Shown one piece after another: positions 7,605 to 15,266 of a DNA stretch of 64,000 nucleotides. How positions within the stretch are numbered: the stretch's first letter is position 1; every line of letters starts with the position of its first letter. A model generated the notes under the pieces. That model saw nothing but the letters and a program-made list of their open reading frames with translations, was not told where the DNA came from and made no database searches. Position numbers and translations under genes: made by a program. The stretch comes from Paraburkholderia sp. Ac-20340 (lineage in GTDB: Bacteria; Pseudomonadota; Gammaproteobacteria; Burkholderiales; Burkholderiaceae). The stretch covers positions 186,001 to 250,000 of the forward strand of contig NZ_JAAGPR010000006.1 of the NCBI RefSeq assembly GCF_017104965.1. Direction: 5' to 3'.

Positions 7605-9194
7605 TCAGTGCGCGCCCGCTGCGCCGCCACCGCCGCCGCCGCGCGTCGATTTCGTCACCCAGATCAGCGGGATGATGGCGAGAAAGATAATCGCCGAGAC
7701 ATAGAAGATGTCGTTCAGGCCCATCATCGCGGCCTGCGTCGTCAACTGGAAATCGAACAGCGCGCGCGCCGAAGGCTCGCTCAGATGCAGCAGCGTCTGC
7801 GTATTCTCGATCGACTGGCGGAACAGCGGGTTGTCGATCGAGGCCTGCTCGGTCAGGCGTTCGTGGTGCAGCACCGTGCGGTTATTCCACGCATTCGTCG
7901 AGATCGAGGTGCCCACTGCGCCGCAAAACACGCGCACGAAGTTCGACAGACCCGCTGCGGCCGGCATCTTGCCGGGCGGCTGGCCAGCGAGAATGATCGC
8001 GGTGAGCGGCACGAAGAACAGCGCCATCGGAATGCCCTGCAGCAACGTGGGCAGCACGAGATGGAACGTGTCGATCTCGATCACGTAATTCGAGCGCATG
8101 AAGAACACGACCGAGAACAGCACGAACGCGCAGGTGGCGATCACGCGCGCGTCCGAGCGCGGCAGGATGCGGCCCACGACCGGCGCGAGAATCACGGCGA
8201 AAATGCCGAGCGGCGCGGTCACGAGACCGGCATCCACCGAGCGATAGTTCAGATACTCCTGCATCCATTGCGGCAGCAGCACCAGATTGCCGAAGAACAC
8301 GCCATACGCCACCGAAATCGCAATCGTCCCGCCCAGAAAATTGCGCTGGCCGAATAGCCGTAGATCGACGATCGGATTCGCCTCGGTCAATTCCCAGACG
8401 AGGAAGAACGCGAAGCTGATCAGCGCGACCACGCCCAGCCCGACGATCAACGGCGAGTTGAACCAGTCGAGATCCTTGCCCTTATCGAGCAGGATCTGCA
8501 GCGAGGCGACCCAGGCGATCAGCAAACCCAGCCCGACGATATCGATAGGCGGTTTGCGCGTGGCCGATTCGCGGTTCCGGTAGATATTCCAGGTGATGAG
8601 GCCGGCGAACAGTCCGACCGGAATATTGATGTAGAAGATCCACGACCAGTTGTAGCTGTCGGTGATCCAGCCGCCCAGCGCCGGGCCCGCAATCGGCCCG
8701 ACGGTCGTGGTCATGGCCCAGAACGCAAGCGCCGTGGCCGATTTGTCCTTCGGCCAGGAGCCGAGCAGGATGGCCTGTGAAAGCGGAATCAGCGGGCCGG
8801 CCACCGCGCCTTGGAGCACGCGCGCGACCAGCAGGAAGGGCAGGCTGGGCGCTACGCCGCACAGCCACGAGGCGATCACGAACGAAAAGATCGACGCCAC
8901 GAACAGGCGCACCTGGCCGAAGCGCTGCGTGAGCCAGCCGGTGAGGGGAATCGAGACGGCATTCGCGGCGGCGAACACGGTGATGACCCAGGTGCCTTCG
9001 TCGACGGAGACGCCCAGATCGCCCGAGATGGTGGGAATCGCGACGTTGGCGATCGAGGTATCGAGCACGTTCATGAAAGTCGCGAGCGCCACGGCGACGG
9101 TTGCGAGGATCAGCCGGCCGCCTTCCAGTGGCGGCGGTGGCGCGGGCGGAGCGGGTGGCGAGGGCGGCGTGGCCGAGGCGGCAGGCTGGTTCAA
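7605..9194 (-). CDS. DHA2-family MFS drug exporter (EmrB-like)
   Basis: A 529-residue major-facilitator protein of the 14-helix DHA2 group. Marks include MNVLDTSIANVAIPTISGDLG in the first helix, the helix 2-3 loop GWLTQRFGQVRLF and, in the fifth helix, TTVGPIAGPALGGWI, an antiporter motif C. A Pro/Ala-rich N-terminal tail precedes helix 1. Such proteins export hydrophobic compounds against protons. The start is a TTG at 9194 with GGAG 8 nt upstream; the longer frame upstream lacks a ribosome site. No membrane-fusion partner (EmrA) or outer-membrane factor is adjacent. Confidence 0.9.
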   Translation of the reverse strand: MNQPAASATPPSPPAPPAPPPPLEGGRLILATVAVALATFMNVLDTSIANVAIPTISGDLGVSVDEGTWVITVFAAANAVSIPLTGWLTQRFGQVRLFVASIFSFVIASWLCGVAPSLPFLLVARVLQGAVAGPLIPLSQAILLGSWPKDKSATALAFWAMTTTVGPIAGPALGGWITDSYNWSWIFYINIPVGLFAGLITWNIYRNRESATRKPPIDIVGLGLLIAWVASLQILLDKGKDLDWFNSPLIVGLGVVALISFAFFLVWELTEANPIVDLRLFGQRNFLGGTIAISVAYGVFFGNLVLLPQWMQEYLNYRSVDAGLVTAPLGIFAVILAPVVGRILPRSDARVIATCAFVLFSVVFFMRSNYVIEIDTFHLVLPTLLQGIPMALFFVPLTAIILAGQPPGKMPAAAGLSNFVRVFCGAVGTSISTNAWNNRTVLHHERLTEQASIDNPLFRQSIENTQTLLHLSEPSARALFDFQLTTQAAMMGLNDIFYVSAIIFLAIIPLIWVTKSTRGGGGGGAAGAH

Positions 9195-9489
9195 GCTTGT
9201 TCTCCGCGTGATTCGGTGCTGCAAAGCTGGGAAGGCCCGCGTGCTGCGGCCCGGATTTGCGGCAAGGATAACCGCATTCGCGCGATGCCATCGAAGCACC
9301 GAAAAGCATCCCCACGTGACGCAGGGACTTCTGCTTTCGTTTGCCTTTCGCCCGGTGGGCGCGGCGACGCATTCTGGAACGCCAGCGTATCCTTGCGTCT
9401 GGCGCGGCGGCGCAAGCGCGATGCCTGACGGTCAGGGCTCGCCCGATTGCCGCGCTTCGGTCAGTCACACGCCCACAGGGGATTTCAGA

Positions 9490-10134
9490 ATGAGCTGGGA
9501 ACAATTCGATGGTGGCTGGCGGCTTGCGCCGGCCGAAGGCGCGGCGCGCGCGCTAGTCGTGCTGCTGCATGGCGTAGGCAGCAACGCACGCGATCTGATG
9601 CCGCTCGCCGATGCCTGGCGCGATGCGCTGCCCGGCGTCGCCTTTGCGTCGCTCGATGGCAGCGAGCCGTTCGACGGCGGTTTCGGCGGACGGCAGTGGT
9701 TCAGCCTGCGCGACGTCAACGAAGCGAATCGCGGTGCGCGCGTGGCCGCCGCCGCGCCGATCCTGCAAAAGCGTCTCGCCGATGAACTCGCGCATTGGGG
9801 CCTCGGAACCGACAAGCTCGCGCTGGTCGGCTTCTCGCAAGGCTCGATCATGTCGCTCTATCACGTGGCGACGCAGCCGGAAGGCGTGGCAGCAGTGGTC
9901 GCTTTTGCCGGTCGCCTCTCGACGCCGGTGATCGCGAAAAGCCGCACGCCGCTCACGCTCGTGCACGGCGAAGAGGACACCGTGATTCCGGTGCAGGAAC
10001 TCGAACGCGCGGCGACCGCATTCAGCGATGCGGGCTACGCAGTAGGCGCTTACGTGCTGCCGGGCGTCGGTCACACGATCACGGCGCAGGGCGCGATGCT
10101 CGGTCGCGATGCGCTGGTGCGGGTGTTGGGTTAA
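9490..10134 (+). CDS. ypfH: Carboxylesterase/phospholipase-type serine hydrolase (YpfH-like)
   Basis: A 214-residue alpha/beta hydrolase of the phospholipase/carboxylesterase family. It shows the oxyanion-loop LLHGVGSNARDL, the nucleophile elbow GFSQGS (Ser116), an acidic residue in HGEEDTVIP (Asp163) and the catalytic His in GVGHTI (His195). It should hydrolyse short-chain esters in the cytoplasm; the physiological substrate of the family is not settled. Length matches the E. coli homologue closely. AGGGG 8 nt before the ATG supports the start. A strong terminator follows, so it is transcribed alone. Confidence 0.9.
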   Translation: MSWEQFDGGWRLAPAEGAARALVVLLHGVGSNARDLMPLADAWRDALPGVAFASLDGSEPFDGGFGGRQWFSLRDVNEANRGARVAAAAPILQKRLADELAHWGLGTDKLALVGFSQGSIMSLYHVATQPEGVAAVVAFAGRLSTPVIAKSRTPLTLVHGEEDTVIPVQELERAATAFSDAGYAVGAYVLPGVGHTITAQGAMLGRDALVRVLG

Positions 10135-10173
10135 GACCTTAAACGCGTCGTCGCCGCACACGCGTGTCAATCA

Positions 10174-10212
10174 CGTCAGGCCGTACAAGCTCGCGGCCTG
10201 ACGCATTTTTTC
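10174..10212 (+). terminator. Rho-independent terminator of the esterase gene
   Basis: CGTCAGGCCG (10174-10183) pairs perfectly with CGGCCTGACG (10194-10203) over a 10-nt loop, followed by CATTTTTTT-type T-run (10206-10212). Confidence 0.9.
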
Positions 10213-10510
10213 CACACTTCGCGTTTAAGCTGCCCGGTTATTTCTGTTGCGGTTAAAGTCTCGCCCGGCTTATGCCGTAAACAGAGCCAGTGGGCCGTTC
10301 AGGCCCCATGCGCCCGGCGCTTTACGCGCAATCTTCAGCCGAATGATTCAATCGGGGATTGAATAGTTCAGCTGATTATTTCTGATTGTTACCGTTTGAT
10401 TGTTAACGTCTGAAGGTTTCCTTATTCAGACGATTGATTGAGCGAGCAGTGCCGGGTTGGAATTCCGGGAATGCGCGTGTCCGCACGCGCGACCCACACA
10501 CGAAGACGAC
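10213..10510. other. Intergenic region upstream of mreB paralogue
   Basis: About 300 bp without a gene. It is AT-richer than its surroundings from about 10330 to 10440 and contains a near-repeat GATTGTTACCG / GATTGTTAACG (about 10385-10411) and the short inverted repeat CGTCTGA / CAGACG (about 10408-10433). This probably holds the promoter of the mreB-like gene, but no clean -35/-10 pair could be assigned. Confidence 0.4.
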
Positions 10511-11596
10511 ATGGCCCGAGCCACGCGGCAATCATCATTTCTGCACAAGCTGTCCCGCCACACCGCGCACAACGCGGTGGCGGTCGACCTGGGTACGGCC
10601 AATACGCTGATCTACACGGCAGAGGGCGGCATCGTCCTCGACCAGCCGTCGGTCGTCTGTTTCGATCGCGGCACGAGCCGCCGCAAAGGCAGTGACGCGG
10701 GCGTCGCGGCTGTCGGCGTGGAAGCCAAAGCGCTCCTCGGGCGTGCGCCGCAAAATCTCGAAACGGTGAAGCCGCTTTCGCATGGCGTGATCGCCAACTT
10801 CGACGCGGCCGAGCACATGATGCGCCGCTTCGTCGCGATGGCGCGGCCGCGCCGCATGCTGGCGCGCCGTTCGGCGTTCACGGTCTGCGTGCCGGGCGAC
10901 GCTACGCGCGTGGAGCGCCGCGCGATCCGCGAGGCGGCCTTTGCTTCGGGGGCGGCCAGCGTGAACCTGATCGACGAATCGCTGGCTTCGGCGCTGGGCG
11001 CGGGCCTGCCGGTGGCGTCGGCGACCGGTTCGATGGTGGTCGATATCGGCGGCGGCACGACCGAAGTGGGCGTGATCGCGCTGGGCAGCGTGGCGTGCGG
11101 CGGCTCGATCCGCGTGGGCGGCGACCAGTTCGACCGCGCCATCATCGAGCACGTGCGCAATCTCTATGGCGTGATTCTGGGCGAGCAGACCGCCGAGCAC
11201 CTCAAAACGACCATCGGCAGCGCGCTGCGCGGCGAACCCATCGAGCGTCTGCGCGCGACGGGCCGCAGCCTGGAAGACGGCCTGCCGCGTACCGTCGAGA
11301 TCACGAGCGAAGATATCGCCGATGCGCTGGCACTGCCGCTGCGTCAGGTGATCGCCGTGGTGCGTCAGGTTTTCGAATCCGCGCCGCCCGAACTCGTCAC
11401 CGATATCGCCGATAGCGGCATCGTGCTGACCGGCGGCGGCGCGCTGCTGGGGCGCCTCGACCAGTGTTTCGCGGCCGAGCTGGGCGTGCCGGTGCGGGTG
11501 GCCGAAGCGCCGCTGACCTGCGCCGTGCGCGGTGCAGGCGCGGCCGCCGCGGGCGCCGTGGTGGCGGATCAGCCGGCTTTCTGCGCTTACGACTGA
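10511..11596 (+). CDS. MreB-like actin-family protein (stand-alone paralogue)
   Basis: A 361-residue actin-fold ATPase of the MreB family. Phosphate-1 loop AVDLGTANTLIYT, the GVIANFDAAEHMMRRF segment, phosphate-2 loop MVVDIGGGTTEVGVIALG and adenosine-binding DSGIVLTGGGALLG are all present. Canonical MreB polymerises under the inner membrane to guide wall synthesis and sits in mreBCD-mrdAB. Here there is no mreC or mreD, and the sequence is divergent, with an Arg-rich insert (RGTSRRKGSDAG) and extra N-terminal residues. It is therefore probably an accessory paralogue. ATG 10511 is the likely start although the ribosome site is weak. Confidence 0.88.
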   Translation: MARATRQSSFLHKLSRHTAHNAVAVDLGTANTLIYTAEGGIVLDQPSVVCFDRGTSRRKGSDAGVAAVGVEAKALLGRAPQNLETVKPLSHGVIANFDAAEHMMRRFVAMARPRRMLARRSAFTVCVPGDATRVERRAIREAAFASGAASVNLIDESLASALGAGLPVASATGSMVVDIGGGTTEVGVIALGSVACGGSIRVGGDQFDRAIIEHVRNLYGVILGEQTAEHLKTTIGSALRGEPIERLRATGRSLEDGLPRTVEITSEDIADALALPLRQVIAVVRQVFESAPPELVTDIADSGIVLTGGGALLGRLDQCFAAELGVPVRVAEAPLTCAVRGAGAAAAGAVVADQPAFCAYD

Positions 11597-11821
11597 CGCG
11601 TCCAACGCCGGTTTGCGCTTGCCGCCCGACGCCCTCTGAAAGCGCAACCGAGGGCCGACCGAGGACCAATCCTAAGCCGCCCCAGGCGGCCAGGCCGCGC
11701 TCGTGCGACAATACGTCCCCTTTCGTTTCTCTATTACGCTTAATGACGTGAGGCGGCGCAGGTTTTTTCGTGCCGCTGGTTCATCAGCATTGTTCAGCAT
11801 TCGTCAGTAGATCATCCAGCC

Positions 11822-12670
11822 GTGAATCAAGCCGTATTCCCCGCTCCCGGGTCGTTCGTCGAACTGCCCGGCGGGCAGCCCATGCCATATGTCGAAACCG
11901 GCAAGGGCGATTTGCTCCTGTTCATCCACGGGTCGCTTTGTGACTATCGCTACTGGCAGCCGCAGCTTGCGGGCCTGGGCGAGCACTATCGCTGCGTCTC
12001 CGTGAGCCTCACGCAATACTGGCCCGCGCCTGCCGCAGCCGCCGGCGGCCAGCCGTTTAGCTGGAGCCGCCACGCCGACGAGATCGCGCAGTTTATCGAC
12101 GCCTTCGGCGCCGGGCCGGCGCACGTGATCGGCCATTCGCGCGGCGGCTCGGTTGCGTATCACTTCGCGCGCCGCTATCCGCAGCATCTGCATTCGCTCA
12201 CGCTCGCCGATCCGGGCGGCCCCGTGCAGCAGCCGGGCCAGAGCCTTGCCAAGCTGCCGGAGACGGTCAATGCGCTGCGCGCCCGCGCCGTGCAGCTGAT
12301 CGACTCGGGCGAGGTCGATGCGGGGCTCGAATTGTTCGTCGATTCGGTGAGCCGTCCGGGCTTCTGGGCCAAGAGCACGCAGTCGTTCCGCCGCATGGCG
12401 ATCGACAATGCGCACACGCTGGGGCCGCAGTTCCTCGATCCGCTTGCCGCGTACACGCGCGAAGAAGCCGCCGAGGTCACGTGCCCCGTGCTGCTGATCG
12501 ACGGCGAATTGAGCCCGGTGATGTTCCAGCGCGCCGCCGCTGCACTCGAAGAGTGGATGCCGGACGCGCGCCGCGCGACGGTGGAGGGCGCTTCGCACGG
12601 CATGAACCTCGCACGTCCGGGCGCGTTCAACGATCTGATCGACCACTTCGCGAGCGGCCACGGCCGCTGA
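11822..12670 (+). CDS. Alpha/beta-fold hydrolase
   Basis: A 282-residue alpha/beta hydrolase. Visible features are the oxyanion region LLLFIHGSLCDYRYWQPQ, nucleophile elbow GHSRGGS (Ser about residue 106), an acidic position in LLIDGELSPVMF and the C-terminal His in VEGASHGMN. The cap region is helical, as in 3-oxoadipate enol-lactonase and epoxide or haloalkane hydrolase relatives, but substrate cannot be assigned. The start is GTG 11822 without a clear ribosome site; a shorter ATG start at 11882 would remove the first strand. It stands alone, followed by a strong terminator. Confidence 0.85.
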   Translation: MNQAVFPAPGSFVELPGGQPMPYVETGKGDLLLFIHGSLCDYRYWQPQLAGLGEHYRCVSVSLTQYWPAPAAAAGGQPFSWSRHADEIAQFIDAFGAGPAHVIGHSRGGSVAYHFARRYPQHLHSLTLADPGGPVQQPGQSLAKLPETVNALRARAVQLIDSGEVDAGLELFVDSVSRPGFWAKSTQSFRRMAIDNAHTLGPQFLDPLAAYTREEAAEVTCPVLLIDGELSPVMFQRAAAALEEWMPDARRATVEGASHGMNLARPGAFNDLIDHFASGHGR

Positions 12671-12687
12671 TTCGCCGAAGCAAGCGC

Positions 12688-12729
12688 TGAAACGGACGGC
12701 GGCCGCGTAGAGCGGCCGCTATCGTTTCA
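12688..12729 (+). terminator. Hairpin terminator after the alpha/beta hydrolase
   Basis: GCGGCCGC (12699-12706) and GCGGCCGC (12712-12719) form an 8-bp stem with loop GTAGA. The stem is extended outward by TGAAACG (12688-12694) pairing with CGTTTCA (12723-12729). There is no long T-run, so efficiency is uncertain. Confidence 0.65.
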
Positions 12730-12891
12730 ATGATAAAACGTAGCAATCCGAACTAATTGGCGCACGAGAAAATCACGCGCAAATCGCGCAAAAACACCGT
12801 AAAACAGGCAGTCGACCCGGCTGGCCGAAGCGCCGCCGCAAGAGCGGAGCGGCGCGGTCAGCCGGGCGAGCGTGCGGGTTCGTCGAACCGC

Positions 12892-13293
12892 TTAGTCGCG
12901 GCCGTGTGCGTGCGCGTCGAGCTTGTTTTCGGCGGCTTCGCCAACGAGGCCTGCGTAGTACAGGTGCACGCCGATGGCGAGCGAGTCGTTGCGGATTTCG
13001 TGGAAGGCCTTCCATGCCTTCACCGGGTCCTTGAACACGAGGTAGTGCGCTTCCTGCGAGACGAGGCGCGCGACCTGGTGCAGGCCGTGACCGTGCAGCG
13101 CGGCAACCAGCGCGTCGAGGCTGTGGTGCGTGCGCGCGTCGGTGCGCGGGTAGAGCATGTGGAGCACGGCGACACGTTCGGGGGCGAGGGCCGCCGAAAG
13201 CGCGACGACGATGTCCTGGTGATTGAGAGCCGTGACGACGGCGCCCTCTGCAAGTTCGTCTTCAGCGAACAGGGTGTCGATCGAGATGTTCAT
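12892..13293 (-). CDS. Hypothetical protein
   Basis: A 133-residue protein I do not recognise. It has no signal peptide or membrane segment. The composition is mixed alpha, with histidine-rich stretches (HMLYPRTDARTHHSLDALVAALHGHGLH) and a His-rich tail ending AHAHGRD. The start at ATG 13293 is well supported by AAGGAAA 7 nt upstream; a longer frame to 13377 would run through a terminator hairpin. It is divergent from gltA, and an intrinsic terminator lies in its own leader, hinting at attenuation. Function unknown. Confidence 0.75.
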   Translation of the reverse strand: MNISIDTLFAEDELAEGAVVTALNHQDIVVALSAALAPERVAVLHMLYPRTDARTHHSLDALVAALHGHGLHQVARLVSQEAHYLVFKDPVKAWKAFHEIRNDSLAIGVHLYYAGLVGEAAENKLDAHAHGRD

Positions 13294-13337
13294 CTGTTCT
13301 TTCCTTACGTTTTGCGTACAGCGCGTGTGGCCTAAGT

Positions 13338-13367
13338 AAAAAAGGCCCGCCAGAAGGAAGGCGGGCC
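13338..13367 (-). terminator. Intrinsic terminator in the leader of the hypothetical gene (attenuator or sRNA end)
   Basis: Read on the minus strand, GGCCCGCC (13367-13360) pairs with GGCGGGCC (13351-13344) and is followed at once by TTTTTT (13343-13338). It lies about 45 nt before the start codon at 13293, so it would stop transcripts before the gene unless relieved. Confidence 0.8.
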
Positions 13368-13687
13368 AAAGATGCATGCCTGACAGGGGAAGTCAATGAC
13401 ATGTGACGCAGTATCGCAGATACGGAGCGTGAATGTTGCGCTGCACAGGCAAAATATTGTTGCACAAATCGGGATTAAGGAAGCTGCAAGCATTCAATGT
13501 TGTTGATCCGAAGAGGCATTGTTGCCAGTATCGCTATGAATCGATGGTGCGGCGCGGCGTAAAATGCGGCAAGTGGTCGCAGCGGAGTCGGTCTGTGGAA
13601 ATGCCGCAGAATCGCCCGGGGAACCGGGTGCCGAGCGCGCTGCGTCCTGCGAAGTAACGCAATTCAATGCAATGCAAGGACAGGACA
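13368..13687. other. Intergenic region between hypothetical gene and gltA
   Basis: No protein gene is evident. It must hold the gltA promoter on the plus strand and a promoter for the leader RNA on the minus strand. The minus strand around 13480-13445 has a local AT-rich stretch reading TTGTGCAACAATATTTTG, which could include a -10, but I cannot define a full promoter. Confidence 0.4.
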
Positions 13688-14989
13688 ATGATCGATTCGA
13701 AGACACACGCCACACTCACGATCCCCGGTCACGCCGAAGGCGTCGAACTGCCGGTCTACAAGGGCACGCAAGGCCCGGACGTGATCGACATCCGCAAGCT
13801 GTACGGCCAGACCGGCATGTTCACGTATGACCCGGGCTTCATGTCCACGGCGGCGTGCAACTCGGCGATCACCTATATCGACGGCGACAAGGGCGAGCTG
13901 CTCTATCGCGGCTACCCGATCGACAACCTCGCGCAAAACGCCGACTTCCTCGAAAGCTGCTACCTGCTGCTCAAGGGCGAGCTGCCCACGCAAGCGCAGA
14001 AGGACGAATTCGTTGCGATGGTCACGAACCACACGATGGTTCACGAGCAGATGCACTTCTTCTTCCGCGGCTTCCGTCGCGACGCGCACCCGATGGCGAT
14101 TCTGGTTGCCGCGGTTGGCGCGCTGTCGGCGTTCTATCACGACTCGCTCGACATCAACGATCCGAAGCATCGTGAAGTCTCGGCGATCCGCATGATCGCC
14201 AAGCTGCCGACGCTGGTGGCGATGGCGTACAAGTACACGGTTGGCCAACCTTTCGTGTATCCGCGTAACGACCTCTCGTACAGCGCGAACTTCATGCAGA
14301 TGATGTTCTCGAACCCGACCGAAGAGTACAAGGTCAACGACGTGCTGGTGCGCGCGCTCGACCGTATCCTGATCCTGCACGCAGACCACGAACAGAATGC
14401 CTCGACCTCGACGGTCCGTCTGGCAGGTTCGTCGGGTGCGAACCCGTTCGCGTGTATCGCGGCCGGTATCGCCTGTCTGTGGGGCCCGGCGCACGGCGGT
14501 GCGAACGAAGCCGCACTGAACATGCTGGAAGAAATTGGCTCGGTGGAGAACATCCCCGAGTTCATCAAGCAGGTGAAGGACAAGAACTCGGGCGTGAAGT
14601 TGATGGGCTTCGGTCACCGCGTCTACAAGAACTACGATCCGCGTGCGAAGCTGATGCGCGAAACGTGCCACGAAGTGCTCAACGAACTGGGCCTGCACGA
14701 CGATCCGCTGTTCAAGCTGGCGATGGCGCTCGAAAAGATCGCTCTGGAAGACGAATACTTTGTCTCGCGCAAGCTGTACCCGAACGTCGACTTCTACTCG
14801 GGCATCGTGCAGCGCGCGCTGGGCATCCCCACGGCCATGTTCACCTGCATCTTCGCGATGGCGCGTACGGTGGGCTGGATCGCGCAATGGAACGAAATGA
14901 TCGGCGACCCGGAACAGAAGATCGGCCGTCCGCGCCAGCTCTTTATCGGCAACACGCCGCGCGAAGCGAAGCCCATCTCGCAACGCTAA
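13688..14989 (+). CDS. gltA: Citrate synthase
   Basis: A 433-residue type II (hexameric, Gram-negative) citrate synthase that condenses oxaloacetate and acetyl-CoA to citrate. Conserved blocks include [35 protein letters not shown] with the catalytic-region His, [12 protein letters not shown], the [15 protein letters not shown] segment and the C-terminal [11 protein letters not shown] 13688 is preferred to an upstream GTG-like start because AAGGACAGG lies directly before it. In many Burkholderia gltA follows sdhCDAB; here no succinate dehydrogenase genes are adjacent, so it may be a relocated or second copy. It has its own terminator. Confidence 0.96.
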   Translation: MIDSKTHATLTIPGHAEGVELPVYKGTQGPDVIDIRKLYGQTGMFTYDPGFMSTAACNSAITYIDGDKGELLYRGYPIDNLAQNADFLESCYLLLKGELPTQAQKDEFVAMVTNHTMVHEQMHFFFRGFRRDAHPMAILVAAVGALSAFYHDSLDINDPKHREVSAIRMIAKLPTLVAMAYKYTVGQPFVYPRNDLSYSANFMQMMFSNPTEEYKVNDVLVRALDRILILHADHEQNASTSTVRLAGSSGANPFACIAAGIACLWGPAHGGANEAALNMLEEIGSVENIPEFIKQVKDKNSGVKLMGFGHRVYKNYDPRAKLMRETCHEVLNELGLHDDPLFKLAMALEKIALEDEYFVSRKLYPNVDFYSGIVQRALGIPTAMFTCIFAMARTVGWIAQWNEMIGDPEQKIGRPRQLFIGNTPREAKPISQR

Positions 14990-15082
14990 TCGATATCGTC
15001 AAAGCGATGATCGCCATGCCGCGCATCGACGCATAACGTTGTGCCGCGCGCACGGTGGCCACAAGCCGCCGTGCAGCGATCG

Positions 15083-15126
15083 ACGGGCGCCCGCACGTTT
15101 TACCGTGCCGGCGCCCGTAATTTTTT
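15083..15126 (+). terminator. Rho-independent terminator of gltA
   Basis: ACGGGCGCC then GCACG on the left arm pairs with CGTGC then GGCGCCCGT on the right (one C-C mismatch), loop TTTTAC, followed by AATTTTTT at 15119-15126. Confidence 0.9.
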
Positions 15127-15266
15127 CCGAAGCGCTCTCGATGTTTGCCCCAGCGTCTGGCCGCTGATTGCCAGGTATTCGCGCGAACCGCCGCATAGCC
15201 ACTACAATCGTTCGGACGAAGCACCTTGATGGTCTGATCAGGCAGTGGTTAGAGAGGAGGCGTTCA

